From the NCBI RefSeq assembly GCF_010686755.1, contig NZ_JAAGXA010000001.1, positions 558,001 to 622,000 of the forward strand: DNA of 64,000 nt. Reading direction: 5' to 3'. The notes beneath the pieces were generated by a model, which did no database searches, had not been told where the DNA came from, and saw nothing but the letters and a program-made list of their open reading frames with translations. Origin of the DNA: Nocardioides zeae. GTDB taxonomy: Bacteria; Actinomycetota; Actinomycetes; Propionibacteriales; Nocardioidaceae. Shown here piece after piece: positions 47,611 through 56,613 of the stretch (positions are counted from its first letter, which is position 1; each line of letters opens with the position of its first letter). The position numbers were made by a program, and so were the translations under genes.

Positions 47611-49330
47611 GGGCCACCTCCTTCTGCTCCGCACGTGACTGCTCGCCGCGCAGACGTGCCTCGTCGGCGCGCACGACCCAGGTCGCGAAGCTCTCGTCGG
47701 GCTCCCGCTCCTCGAGGTACGCCGTGACGACCGCCGTGATGTAGTCGTCCAGCCCCGCGCTGGTCACCTTGTGGGCGCGCAGCTTGCGACCGAAGTTGGC
47801 GTTGAGGCCGGTCGCGCCCCCCAGGTGCACCTGGAAGCCCTCGACCTGCTCGCCGTGCTCGTCGAGCACCAGCTGGCCCTTGAGCCCGAAGTCGGCGACC
47901 TGGGTGCGGGCGCACGCGTTGGGGCAGCCGTTGATGTTGACGGTGATCGGCACGTCGAGGTCGGGCACCCGCTGCTCGAGCGACGCGATGAGGTCGCGGC
48001 CCCGGTCCTTGGTGTCGACGATCGCCAGCTTGCAGAACTCGATGCCGGTGCAGGCCATCGTGTTCTGGCGCCAGTTCGAGGGACGTCCGTCCAGCCCGAT
48101 GGCGGCCGCGGCGTCGAGGAAGGCCTCGACCTGGTCGGCGTCGACACCGAGCACGACGATCTTCTGGTACGCCGTCAGTCGGGCGCCGGCCGCGCCGTAC
48201 TCCTCGACGAGGTCGCCGAGCGCGGTGAGGATCGTGCCGGAGACCCGCCCGACGGTCGGGGCGAGCCCGACGTAGAACTTGCCGTCCTTCTGGCGGTGCA
48301 CGCCGATGTGGTCGGCGGGTCGCACGGGCACCTCGGGGGAGGGGGTCGAGACCAGCTCACGCTTCAGGTACTCGGTCTCGAGCACCTCGCGGAACTTCTC
48401 CTTGCCCCAGTCGGCCAGCAGGAACTTGAGCCGGGCCTTGGAGCGCAGGCGGCGGTAGCCGTAGTCGCGGAAGATGCTCGCGACGCCCTCCCAGACGTCG
48501 GGCACCTCGTCGAGCGGGATCCACACGCCGAGCTTGTGGGCCAGCATCGGGTTGGTCGAGAGGCCCCCGCCCACCCACAGGTCGAAGCCGGGGCCGTGCT
48601 CCGGGTGCACCGTGCCGACGAAGGACACGTCGTTGGTCTCGGGGGAGACGTCGTGGCCCGGGTGGCCGGTCAGGGCCGTCTTGAACTTGCGGGGGAAGTT
48701 CGAGAACGCCGGGTCGCCGATGTAGCGCCGCTTGATCTCCTCGAGCGCGCTCGTGCCGTCGATGATCTCCTCCTCGGAGACGCCGGCGACCGGCGAGCCG
48801 AGGAAGGGACGCGGGGAGTCGCCGCAGGCCTCGAGCGTGTCGAGCCCGGCCGCGTCGAGGATCTCCCAGATCGTCGGGACGTCCTCGACGCGGATCCAGT
48901 GGTACTGGATGTTCTCGCGGTCGGTGACGTCCGCGGTGTCACGGGCGAACTCGGTGCCGACGCGGCCGAGGGCCCGCAGCGCGTCGGCCGAGAGGAGGGC
49001 GCCGTCGGAACGGACCCGCATCATGAAGAAGCGGTCGTCGAGCTCCTCCTCCTCGAGCGTCGCCGTCTTGCCGCCGTCGAAGCCGGGGGCCCGCTGCGTG
49101 TAGAGGCCCATCCAGCGGAAGCGACCACGCAGGTCGGCCGGGTCGATCGAGTCGAAGCCGCGCTTGGAGTAGATGTTGATGATCCGCGCCCGCACGTTGA
49201 GCGGGTTGTCGTCCTTCTTGGACTGCTCGTTCTTGTTCAGCGGCTCCGTGTAGCCGAGCGCCCACTGGCCCTCGCCGCGCTTGCGGCGGGGGGTGGCGGC
49301 ACGGGGGGCGGGAGTTGCCGGGGAGTTCAC
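47603..49330 (-). CDS. sir: Ferredoxin-dependent sulfite reductase
   Basis: Encodes 575 residues of the nitrite/sulfite reductase family. The two half-domains carry TDRENIQYHWIRVEDVP and the siroheme/4Fe-4S cysteines in MACTGIEFCKLAIVDTK and NGCPNACARTQVADFG. The NCPNAC region, the KRGEGQWALGYTEPLNKNEQ N-terminus and the cysH neighbour support sulfite rather than nitrite as substrate. It reduces sulfite to sulfide. The GTG at 49330 follows AAGGA by 9 bases. A cysteine leader peptide lies upstream on the same strand. Confidence 0.93.
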   Translation of the reverse strand: MNSPATPAPRAATPRRKRGEGQWALGYTEPLNKNEQSKKDDNPLNVRARIINIYSKRGFDSIDPADLRGRFRWMGLYTQRAPGFDGGKTATLEEEELDDRFFMMRVRSDGALLSADALRALGRVGTEFARDTADVTDRENIQYHWIRVEDVPTIWEILDAAGLDTLEACGDSPRPFLGSPVAGVSEEEIIDGTSALEEIKRRYIGDPAFSNFPRKFKTALTGHPGHDVSPETNDVSFVGTVHPEHGPGFDLWVGGGLSTNPMLAHKLGVWIPLDEVPDVWEGVASIFRDYGYRRLRSKARLKFLLADWGKEKFREVLETEYLKRELVSTPSPEVPVRPADHIGVHRQKDGKFYVGLAPTVGRVSGTILTALGDLVEEYGAAGARLTAYQKIVVLGVDADQVEAFLDAAAAIGLDGRPSNWRQNTMACTGIEFCKLAIVDTKDRGRDLIASLEQRVPDLDVPITVNINGCPNACARTQVADFGLKGQLVLDEHGEQVEGFQVHLGGATGLNANFGRKLRAHKVTSAGLDDYITAVVTAYLEEREPDESFATWVVRADEARLRGEQSRAEQKEVARV

Positions 49331-49436
49331 TGCAGTCTGTCCTTCGCGGGGATGTCGGACCGCGGGCAGCGCTCACGCCGATGAGGCGTGGAGGGATGGT
49401 GGCCTGCCGGCGACCCGGACGAGTTCGGGGTCGGGG

Positions 49437-49468
49437 CGCGCGCTCGGGCGGGGGTGCGGGAGCGCGCG
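49437..49468 (-). terminator. Attenuator-type hairpin between leader peptide and sir
   Basis: CGCGCGCTC (49437-49445) and GAGCGCGCG (49460-49468) form a perfect 9-bp stem with a 14-base loop, 12 bases after the leader-peptide stop on the minus strand. A second short stem (CGACCC / GGGTCG, 49411-49433) follows. This arrangement suits transcription or translation attenuation linked to cysteine supply. Confidence 0.5.
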
Positions 49469-49479
49469 GACGAGGGAAG

Positions 49480-49584
49480 TCAGGAAGGCCAACACATGGA
49501 GCTGCGCGTGCGCATGAGGTCCACGTGGCGTCGAACCACGAGGTACGCGTGCGTCGCAGCAGAGATCATGGGCAGGAGTCTCAT
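49480..49584 (-). CDS. Cysteine-containing leader peptide of the sir operon
   Basis: A 34-codon frame starts MRLLPMISAA and carries the pattern RRHVDLMRTRSSMCW close to its stop. The string R-H-V-D-L-x-R and a late cysteine are typical of the small leader peptides that precede sulfur assimilation genes in actinobacteria. When cysteine-tRNA is scarce a ribosome would pause at the late Cys codon and change folding of the RNA before sir. GGAAGGG lies about 9 bases before the first ATG (49584); a second ATG at 49569 is possible. The distance to sir is 149 bases. Confidence 0.78.
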   Translation of the reverse strand: MRLLPMISAATHAYLVVRRHVDLMRTRSSMCWPS

Positions 49585-49771
49585 CCTGCGGACGCCCTTC
49601 CCACAACCACGAATCTCATGATGTGGGATTCACGTCCATGATGCGGACGCGAGGTGCCGCCACCAGCGCTTTCACGCCCTCGGTGAGGCTCAGGTCACAG
49701 TCCCGTGACCTCCGGGGCCCGTCTTGTCCGACGAATCGACGGTAGGTCACGGGCTCATTACGCTGACGCCC

Positions 49772-51205
49772 ATGACCGACCTGATCAGCAGCACCTACTC
49801 CCAGGCTCTCGAGGTCATCGCCTCGGTGGAGCCGCGCGTCGCCGAGGCGACCCGGGCCGAGCTGGCCGACCAGCGCGCCTCGCTCAAGCTCATCGCCTCG
49901 GAGAACTACGCCTCGCCGGCGGTGCTGCTGACGATGGGCACCTGGCTCAGCGACAAGTACGCCGAGGGCACGGTCGGTCACCGCTTCTACGCGGGGTGCC
50001 AGAACGTCGACACCGTCGAGTCCCTCGCGGCCGAGCACGCCCGCGAGCTGTTCGGCGCGGAGTACGCCTACGCCCAGCCGCACTCCGGCATCGACGCCAA
50101 CCTCGTCGCCTTCTGGTCGATCCTCGCCCACCGCGTCGAGGGCCCGTGGCTCGAGAAGGCGGGCGCGAAGAACGTCAACGACCTCACCGAGGCCGACTGG
50201 GAGCAGCTGCGCAACGAGCTCGGCAACCAGCGACTCCTCGGCATGAACCTCGACGCCGGCGGCCACCTCACCCACGGCTTCCGCCCGAACATCAGCGGCA
50301 AGATGTTCCACCAGCAGCAGTACGGCACCGACCCCGAGACGGGCCTGCTCGACTACGACGCCGTGCGGGCGAAGGCGAAGGAGTTCCGGCCGCTGATCCT
50401 CGTGGCGGGCTACTCGGCGTACCCCCGCCGCGTGAACTTCGCCAAGATGCGCGAGATCGCCGACGAGGTCGGCGCCACGCTCATGGTCGACATGGCGCAC
50501 TTCGCCGGTCTGGTCGCCGGTGGTGTGTTCACCGGCGAGGAGGACCCGGTGCCCTACGCCCACGTCGTCACCACGACCACCCACAAGTCGCTGCGTGGTC
50601 CCCGCGGAGGCATGGTGCTCGCCACGGAGGAGTACGCCCCGAGCGTCGACCGCGGCTGCCCGATGGTGCTCGGCGGCCCGCTGCCGCACGTGATGGCCGC
50701 CAAGGCGGTCGCGCTGGCCGAGGCCCGCCGGCCGGAGTTCAAGACCTACGCTCAGCAGGTGGCCGACAACGCCCAAGCGCTCGCCGAGGGCTTCCTCACC
50801 CGCGGCGCCACGCTGGTCACCGGCGGCACGGACAACCACCTCGTGCTCGTCGACGTCTCCTCCTTCGGCCTCACGGGCCGCCAGGCGGAGTCGGCCCTGC
50901 TCGACGCCGGCATCGTCACCAACCGCAACTCGGTCCCGGCCGACCCGAACGGCGCCTGGTACACCTCCGGCATCCGCCTCGGCACCCCGGCGCTGACCAC
51001 GCGCGGCTTCGGCAAGGACGAGTTCGACCGGGTCGCCGACCTCGTCGTCGACGTCCTCCGCAACACGGAGGCCGGCACGACGAAGGCCGGCGCGGCGTCG
51101 AAGGCCTCCTACGTGCTCGCCGACGGCATCGCCGACAAGACGCACGCCGCGTCCGCCGAGCTGCTCGACAAGCACCCGCTCTACCCGGGCCTCGAGCTGT
51201 CCTGA
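49772..51205 (+). CDS. glyA: Serine hydroxymethyltransferase
   Basis: Encodes 477 residues, about 60 longer than E. coli GlyA. The PLP lysine is K272 in [14 protein letters not shown]. Other landmarks are [48 protein letters not shown] and [14 protein letters not shown]. The enzyme interconverts serine and glycine with tetrahydrofolate. The extra length is mainly an insertion between the [12 protein letters not shown] and [13 protein letters not shown] segments. The ATG follows TACGCT (49759-49764) by 7 bases, a leaderless pattern. The gene is convergent with the response regulator gene. Confidence 0.95.
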   Translation: MTDLISSTYSQALEVIASVEPRVAEATRAELADQRASLKLIASENYASPAVLLTMGTWLSDKYAEGTVGHRFYAGCQNVDTVESLAAEHARELFGAEYAYAQPHSGIDANLVAFWSILAHRVEGPWLEKAGAKNVNDLTEADWEQLRNELGNQRLLGMNLDAGGHLTHGFRPNISGKMFHQQQYGTDPETGLLDYDAVRAKAKEFRPLILVAGYSAYPRRVNFAKMREIADEVGATLMVDMAHFAGLVAGGVFTGEEDPVPYAHVVTTTTHKSLRGPRGGMVLATEEYAPSVDRGCPMVLGGPLPHVMAAKAVALAEARRPEFKTYAQQVADNAQALAEGFLTRGATLVTGGTDNHLVLVDVSSFGLTGRQAESALLDAGIVTNRNSVPADPNGAWYTSGIRLGTPALTTRGFGKDEFDRVADLVVDVLRNTEAGTTKAGAASKASYVLADGIADKTHAASAELLDKHPLYPGLELS

Positions 51206-51239
51206 GCCCGGGTTCCCGCCGGCGGGGCGAGCCGCGCGC

Positions 51240-51914
51240 TCAGCCCCGCCAGCGGTACTCGACCTCGGGCCGCCCGGTGCCGCCGTACCGCGGCGCCCGG
51301 TCCAGCCGGCCCGTGTCGGCGAGGTGCTCGAGGTAGCGCCGCACGGTGACCCGCGAGGCGCCGACCCGCTCGGCGACCTCCGTCGCCGACACCCCCGCGT
51401 CCGCCGCGCGCACCGCCTGGGTGACGTCGCGCAGCGTCTCGGCGCTCATGCCCTTCGGCACGCTCCCTGCGCTCGGCGAGCGCAGCGACCCGAGGAGACC
51501 GTCGACCTCCTCCTGGGCGACCTCGCGGCCCGAGGTCAGCGAGGCGCGGTAGGCGGCGTACTGCTCGAGCTTCGCGCGGAACGTCGGGAACGTGAACGGC
51601 TTCAGCAGGTAGAGCACCACGCCGTGGGCGACGGCCTGGCGCACCACGTCCGCGTCGCGGGCCGAGGTCACCGCGATCACGTCGCACAGGTGGCCCGCCG
51701 CGCGCATGCCGCGCACCAGTCCCAGCCCGTGCCCGTCCGGCAGGTGCATGTCGAGGAGCACGAGGTCGATCTGCTCCCGCGAGAGCGCGCGGGCCGCCTC
51801 CGCGGCCGAGCGGGCGACGGCCGCCACCGCGAAGCCGTCGACACGGGCGACGTACGCCGCGTGGGCCTGCGCCGCGGTCGCCTCGTCCTCGACGACGAGC
51901 ACCCGGACGGTCAC
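51240..51914 (-). CDS. Response regulator of the CitB/DcuR type
   Basis: Encodes 224 residues. The receiver domain starts VRVLVVEDE and has the phospho-acceptor D55 in IDLVLLDMHLPDG, then VIAVTSARD and YLLKPFTFPTFRAKL. The C-terminal DNA-binding part (SATEVAERVGASRVTVRRYLEHLADTGRLDRAPRYGGTGRPEVEYRW) matches DcuR/CitB regulators of C4-dicarboxylate and citrate use. The GTG overlaps the kinase stop by 4 bases. Target genes probably include dctA, divergent from the kinase gene. Confidence 0.93.
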   Translation of the reverse strand: MTVRVLVVEDEATAAQAHAAYVARVDGFAVAAVARSAAEAARALSREQIDLVLLDMHLPDGHGLGLVRGMRAAGHLCDVIAVTSARDADVVRQAVAHGVVLYLLKPFTFPTFRAKLEQYAAYRASLTSGREVAQEEVDGLLGSLRSPSAGSVPKGMSAETLRDVTQAVRAADAGVSATEVAERVGASRVTVRRYLEHLADTGRLDRAPRYGGTGRPEVEYRWRG

Positions 51915-53575
51915 GGCGTCACCGCCGGGGCCGGCGAGCCGGCCGGGGCCAGGTCCACCGTGAAGGAGGCGCCCCCGAGCGTCGACGAGCCGACCGCGAC
52001 GTCCCCGCCGTGCCGACGGGCGACCTGGGCGACGAGCGCGAGGCCGAGGCCCCGTCCCGGGCCCTGCGCGTCGGCCGAGGCCTTCGTCGACCAGCCGCGC
52101 TCGAAGGCGTGGGCCGCCTCCTCCTCGCTCAGGCCCGGACCCGAGTCGTCGACGACGACCTGCAGGGTGCCGGGGCCGGTGGCCCCGGGGTGGAAGACGA
52201 CGCGTACGACGCGGTCCGCGCTCGCCGGCACCTCCGCCAACGCGTCGAGCGCGTTGTCGACGAGGTTGCCGACCACGGTGACGATGTCGCGGGGCGGCAC
52301 CGGGAGGTCGGCCGGGACGCCGCCCTCCAGGCGCAGGTCGACGCCCCGCTCGGCCGCCTCGGCGGTCTTGCCGAGCAGCAGCGCCGCCAGCACGGGATCG
52401 CCGGTCGCCGCCACGACGCGGTCCGTGAGGAGCTGCGCGACCTGGAGCTCCTCCGTGGCGAAGTCCACGGCCTCCTCGTGGCGTCCCATCTCGACGAGGG
52501 AGACGACGGTGTGGAGCCGGTTGGCGGCCTCGTGGTTCTGCGCCCGGAGCGACTCCGACAGCGCACGCACGACGTCGAGCTCGCCGGTGACCGTCTGCAG
52601 GTCGGTGCGGTCGCGGAGGGTGACGACGGAACCCACCGTGGCGTCGCGCCAGCGGGCGGGGGAGGAGCTGACGACCAGCACCTTGTCGCCCGTGACGTAG
52701 AGGTCGTCGCTCGCGACGCGGCCCTCGGCCACGGCCGCGACCAGGCCCGGGGGCAGGCCGAGCTCGCGCAGCGGCGTACCGACGACGTCGTCGCCGGGGA
52801 GGTCCAGCAGGCGGCGGGCCTCGTCGTTGACCAGCGACACGCGCCCCCGGCCGTCGACGAGGAGGAGCCCCTCGCGTACGGCGCCGAGGACGGCGGCGTA
52901 GTACTCGTACATCCGGGTCATCTCGCGCTCGCCCATGCCGTGGGTCTGGCGGCGCAGCCGCCGCGCGACCAGGCCGGCGCCCACCAGCCCGACGCCGAGC
53001 ACGGCCGCCGCGGCGAGGGAGATCCACACGAGGTCGCCCCGGACGGACTGGGAGATGCGCTCGATGCTCACGCCCACGGCGACGAGGGCGACGACCTCGG
53101 TGCCGTCGCCCTCGGCGCCCCCGGCGAAGACGGGCACGACGGCGCGGACCGACGGGCCGAGCGTGCCGACGTACTCCTGCACGAACACCCGGCCCTCGGG
53201 GGCGTCCCCGACGTCCCCCACGAAGCGGCGGCCGACCTCGGCGGGGTTGGGGTGCGTGAAGCGGATCCGGTCGAGGTCCATGATCGTCACGAAGTCGACG
53301 TCGGCGTCCTCCTGGACCTCCGACGTCCACGGCTGCAGTGCCGCGTTCGGGTCGTCGCCCACCACCGCGGCCGCCACGGCCGGCGAGTCGGCCAGCGCCT
53401 CGGCCACCGCCACGGCGCGGTTCTCCGCGTTCTCCCGGGTGTCGGAGCGCGCGTCGACCACGGCCAGTCCCACCGCGCCCGCGACGAGCACGAGCACGAC
53501 GACCACCTGGAGGGCGAGCACCTGCCCGGCGACCGAGAGCTCCCGGACCGAGCCGGGGTGCCGTCGCCGCGTCAT
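51911..53575 (-). CDS. Sensor histidine kinase of the CitA/DcuS type
   Basis: Encodes about 554 residues. A membrane segment (VLALQVVVVLVLVAGAVGLAV) and a periplasmic PDC-type sensor (about 45-180) are followed by a second segment, a cytoplasmic PAS (GLLLVDGRGRVSLVNDEARRLL), the H box QNHEAANRLHTVVSL with H348, and an ATPase domain (NLVDNALDALAEV, DDSGPGLSEEE, GRGLGLALVAQ). The family senses citrate or C4-dicarboxylates outside the cell. The start ATG at 53575 follows CACAAT by 7 bases; an ATG at 53584 is possible. The dctA gene lies divergently, which suggests dicarboxylate is the signal. Confidence 0.92.
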   Translation of the reverse strand: MTRRRHPGSVRELSVAGQVLALQVVVVLVLVAGAVGLAVVDARSDTRENAENRAVAVAEALADSPAVAAAVVGDDPNAALQPWTSEVQEDADVDFVTIMDLDRIRFTHPNPAEVGRRFVGDVGDAPEGRVFVQEYVGTLGPSVRAVVPVFAGGAEGDGTEVVALVAVGVSIERISQSVRGDLVWISLAAAAVLGVGLVGAGLVARRLRRQTHGMGEREMTRMYEYYAAVLGAVREGLLLVDGRGRVSLVNDEARRLLDLPGDDVVGTPLRELGLPPGLVAAVAEGRVASDDLYVTGDKVLVVSSSPARWRDATVGSVVTLRDRTDLQTVTGELDVVRALSESLRAQNHEAANRLHTVVSLVEMGRHEEAVDFATEELQVAQLLTDRVVAATGDPVLAALLLGKTAEAAERGVDLRLEGGVPADLPVPPRDIVTVVGNLVDNALDALAEVPASADRVVRVVFHPGATGPGTLQVVVDDSGPGLSEEEAAHAFERGWSTKASADAQGPGRGLGLALVAQVARRHGGDVAVGSSTLGGASFTVDLAPAGSPAPAVTP

Positions 53576-53665
53576 GCGGCGCATTGTGCCGCACGTCGCA
53601 CCGCACCGGAGCCCGCGGCGGCCCACCGGACGCCGAACGGGTGGGGTCGCGGACGTGGTCGCGAA

Positions 53666-53695
53666 CACAACGACCACAACGGTGACCCCGGTCAC
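53666..53695. promoter_or_regulatory. Repeats between the DcuS-like kinase gene and dctA
   Basis: GTGACCCCGGTCAC (53682-53695) is a perfect 14-base palindrome. Just before it ACACAACG and ACCACAACG form a direct repeat. They lie 63 bases before the dctA start and 91 bases or more from the kinase start, a plausible place for response regulator binding. The assignment to this regulator is inference. Confidence 0.45.
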
Positions 53696-53757
53696 GAACC
53701 CGAGGAGGGTGTGACCCACGTCCCCCTCACGCAGCGGGCCCAGACAGGAGTTCCACC

Positions 53758-55158
53758 ATGAGCAGCAGCACCTCGGCGGCGCCGGCGCAGAAGCGCAAGA
53801 GCGGCGCCCGCACCCACTACCTCTACATCGCGGTCATCGTGGCCGTGGCGCTCGGCATCCTGGTCGGCGCCGTGGTGCCCGACTTCGCCGTCGAGCTCGA
53901 GCCGATCGGCAAGGCGTTCGTCGCCCTCATCAAGATGATGATCCAGCCGATCATCTTCTGCACGATCGTCCTCGGCGTCGGCTCGATCCGCAGCGCCGCG
54001 AAGGTCGGCAAGGTCGGTGGCCTGGCCCTGGGCTACTTCATCGGCATGAGCACCTTCGCGCTGGCCATCGGCATGGCGGTCGGCAACTTCCTGCACCCGG
54101 GTGAGGGCCTCGTCGTCAACGACCAGGTCGCCGCCTCCGGCGCGGAGATCGCCAACAACGCGTCCCACGGCAGCACGATGGAGTTCCTCGTCGGCATCAT
54201 CCCGACGTCCCTGGTCTCGGCGCTGACCTCCGGCGAGGTGCTGCAGACGCTGTTCGTCGCGCTGCTCGTGGGCTTCGCCCTGCAGGCCATGGGCAAGGCG
54301 GGCGAGCCCATCATCAAGGGCGTCGGCCACATCCAGCGCCTGGTCTTCCGCATCCTCGCGATGATCATGTGGGCCGCCCCGGTCGGCGCGTTCGCCGCGA
54401 TCGCCGCCGTCGTCGGCGCCACCGGCCTCGGCGCGCTCAAGTCGCTGGCCGTGCTGATGATCGGCTTCTACGTCACCTGCGCGCTCTTCGTCTTCGTGGT
54501 GCTCGGCACCCTGCTCAAGGTCGCCGCGGGCATCAACATCTTCTCGCTGCTCAAGTACCTCGGCCGTGAGTTCCTGCTGATCGTCTCCACCTCGTCGTCC
54601 GAGTCGGCCCTGCCCCGCCTCATCGCGAAGATGGAGCACGCCGGCGTCGACAAGTCCACGGTCGGCGTGGTCGTCCCGACGGGCTACTCCTTCAACCTCG
54701 ACGGCACCGCGATCTACCTGACGATGGCCTCCCTCTTCATCGCCTCCGCGATGGGTGACCCGCTGAGCATCGGCGAGCAGATCTCGCTCCTCGTCTTCAT
54801 GATGATCGCGTCGAAGGGCGCGGCGGGCGTCACCGGCGCCGGCATGGCGACGCTGGCCGGCGGCCTCAGCTCCCACCGTCCCGACCTGGTCGACGGCGTC
54901 GGTCTCATCGTCGGCATCGACCGCTTCATGTCCGAGGCCCGCGCCGTCACGAACTTTGCCGGCAACGCCGTGGCGACGGTGCTCATCGGCCACTGGACCG
55001 GCGGCCTCGACCGCGACCAGTACAAGGGCGCGATCTCGGGCGCCATCCCGTTCGACGAGTCGACGATGGTCGACGACCACGGCGCCACCGAGCCGGCCGT
55101 CTCGCCCGACGACGAGGCCGCCCGCACCGCCCAGGAGAAGGTGCTCACCCGCGCCTGA
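53758..55158 (+). CDS. dctA: C4-dicarboxylate transporter DctA
   Basis: Encodes 466 residues of the DAACS sodium/proton symporter family. The start YLYIAVIVAVALGILVGAVVPD, FVALIKMMIQPIIFCTIVLGV, the serine-rich reentrant loop STSSSESALPRLIAKMEHAGV, VVPTGYSFNLDGTAIYLTMASLFIA and GIDRFMSEARAVTNFAGNAVAT are all conserved in DctA. It imports succinate, fumarate and malate. CAGGAG lies about 7 bases before the ATG. It is followed by a 14-bp stem terminator. Confidence 0.95.
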   Translation: MSSSTSAAPAQKRKSGARTHYLYIAVIVAVALGILVGAVVPDFAVELEPIGKAFVALIKMMIQPIIFCTIVLGVGSIRSAAKVGKVGGLALGYFIGMSTFALAIGMAVGNFLHPGEGLVVNDQVAASGAEIANNASHGSTMEFLVGIIPTSLVSALTSGEVLQTLFVALLVGFALQAMGKAGEPIIKGVGHIQRLVFRILAMIMWAAPVGAFAAIAAVVGATGLGALKSLAVLMIGFYVTCALFVFVVLGTLLKVAAGINIFSLLKYLGREFLLIVSTSSSESALPRLIAKMEHAGVDKSTVGVVVPTGYSFNLDGTAIYLTMASLFIASAMGDPLSIGEQISLLVFMMIASKGAAGVTGAGMATLAGGLSSHRPDLVDGVGLIVGIDRFMSEARAVTNFAGNAVATVLIGHWTGGLDRDQYKGAISGAIPFDESTMVDDHGATEPAVSPDDEAARTAQEKVLTRA

Positions 55159-55188
55159 CCCCTCCTCTCCCCACGGGGACAGGCCCAC

Positions 55189-55223
55189 GGGGCCCGGGAC
55201 CGACACGATCGGTCCCGGGCCCC
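55189..55223 (+). terminator. Strong hairpin terminator of dctA
   Basis: A perfect 14-bp stem (GGGGCCCGGGACCG and complement) with a 7-base loop, 30 bases after the dctA stop, followed by TTACGGTTT. The -10 of the next gene starts 2 bases after the stem. Confidence 0.8.
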
Positions 55224-55237
55224 TTACGGTTTCCTGC

Positions 55238-56221
55238 ATGACCGCCTCCTCCGCTCCCGCCGCGGACAGCCCGGGGCGGTCGGGGCGGTCGCGGCTGGCC
55301 CGGGCGCGGCACCTGCTGTGGCGCCTCGTCGTGACGACGGTGGGCGCCTGCCTGCGGAACCGGGTGACCGGCCTCGCGGCGGAGGCGGCCTTCTTCGCGA
55401 TCCTGTCGGTGCCGCCGCTGGTGTTCGCCCTGGCCGGCGCGATCGGCTACGTCTCCGAGCACTTCTCCCAGGCGGAGGTCGAGGAGGTCCGCTCGTTCGT
55501 CGTCGAGCTCTCCTCCCGGGCGCTGACCGACGCAGCCGTCGACCGGATCGTGGTGCCCACCATCGACGAGGTGCTCGAGGGCGGGCGGTTCGACGTGATC
55601 TCGATCGGCTTCGTGCTCGCCCTGTGGTCGGGCTCGCGGGCGCTCAACGTCTTCGTCGACACCATCACGATCATGCACGGGCTCGGCGGCAAGCGCGGGA
55701 TCGTGGCCACCCGGGCCCTCTCCTTCGGGCTCTACCTGCTCGGCCTGGTCATCGGGGCGGTGACGCTCCCGCTCGTCGTGGCCGGTCCGACGCTGCTCGC
55801 CCGCCTCGCGCCGCCCCGCCTCGAGTTCCTGCTGGGGTTCTACTGGCCGACGGTCCTCCTGCTCGGCATCTGCTTCCTCGCGACGCTCTACCACGTCGCC
55901 GTACCGGTGCGGACGAAGTGGACGTTCAACCTGCCGGGCGCGGTCTTCGCGCTCGCCTGCTGGGTCCTCGGCTCCGCCGCCCTGCGGTGGGGCCTCACGG
56001 TGACGTCGGCGGAGTCCAGCTCGATCTTCGGCCCGCTGGCAGCTCCGATCTACGTGCTGATCTGGCTCTACCTGCTGGCGATCGCGGTGCTCATCGGCGC
56101 CGCGGTGAACGCCGCCTTCGACGAGGTGTTCCCGCAGACGGTCACGGCGACCGCACGGCGTGAGCTCGCCCGTCTGCTGCGCTCCCGCCGGGCCGACGGC
56201 GACGCCGTCGTGGGAGACTGA
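55238..56221 (+). CDS. YihY/BrkB-family membrane protein
   Basis: Encodes 327 residues with about six membrane segments. The family pattern is RNRVTGLAAEAAFFAILSVPPLVFALAGAIGYV, WSGSRALNVFVDTITIMHG, LYHVAVPVRTKWTFNLPGAVFALACWVLGSAALRWGL, and IYVLIWLYLLAIAVLIGAAVNAAF. The function is not established; earlier RNase BN labelling was an error. The ATG follows TACGGT (55225-55230) by 7 bases, which suits a leaderless start. Confidence 0.9.
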   Translation: MTASSAPAADSPGRSGRSRLARARHLLWRLVVTTVGACLRNRVTGLAAEAAFFAILSVPPLVFALAGAIGYVSEHFSQAEVEEVRSFVVELSSRALTDAAVDRIVVPTIDEVLEGGRFDVISIGFVLALWSGSRALNVFVDTITIMHGLGGKRGIVATRALSFGLYLLGLVIGAVTLPLVVAGPTLLARLAPPRLEFLLGFYWPTVLLLGICFLATLYHVAVPVRTKWTFNLPGAVFALACWVLGSAALRWGLTVTSAESSSIFGPLAAPIYVLIWLYLLAIAVLIGAAVNAAFDEVFPQTVTATARRELARLLRSRRADGDAVVGD

Positions 56222-56226
56222 CGGGC

Positions 56227-56604
56227 GTGTCGAACGTGCACCTTCCCCGGTCCGTGGTCGCTGTCGGTGCCCTCGTGTGCGTCGGTGGGGGCTACCTGCT
56301 GGGCGTCGTCGTGACGGCCGAGCCCTCGGAGCTCGCGCGCGCCGAGGTGGTGTCCTTCGCGCCGGGCACGAACGAGCTCTGCCTGCGGGGGAGCGACCTC
56401 GTCGACCTCCCCGGGGCCGCGGGGGACGACGTGCGCGGCGAGGGCGACGACGCCGAGCTGTGCGGCTACTGGATGCGCCCCGAGAACGCGGGCACCCCGC
56501 GTCCCGGCGACGCCTTCGAGCTGACCGTCCGTCTGACCGACGACCCTCCGAGCGGCGTCCGCGGATCGGCCAACGTGCTCATCTACGGCGACCTGGTCGA
56601 CTAG
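56227..56604 (+). CDS. Small membrane-anchored or secreted protein of unknown function
   Basis: Encodes 125 residues. A hydrophobic N-terminal segment (SVVAVGALVCVGGGYLLGVVV) is followed by an exported acidic domain with two cysteines (NELCLRGSDL and DDAELCGYWMRPEN), which could form a disulfide, and ends ANVLIYGDLVD. I do not recognise the family. The GTG lies 5 bases after the brkB stop; GGGAG lies upstream. It precedes the potassium channel gene by 9 bases and may be co-expressed. Confidence 0.65.
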   Translation: MSNVHLPRSVVAVGALVCVGGGYLLGVVVTAEPSELARAEVVSFAPGTNELCLRGSDLVDLPGAAGDDVRGEGDDAELCGYWMRPENAGTPRPGDAFELTVRLTDDPPSGVRGSANVLIYGDLVD

Positions 56605-56613
56605 GTTTCCCCC

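Noticed and set aside
49585..49771. Glycine or ZTP riboswitch ahead of glyA
   Set aside because: The glyA start lies 7 bases from a -10 box and seems leaderless; I could not find the conserved riboswitch cores in the gap.
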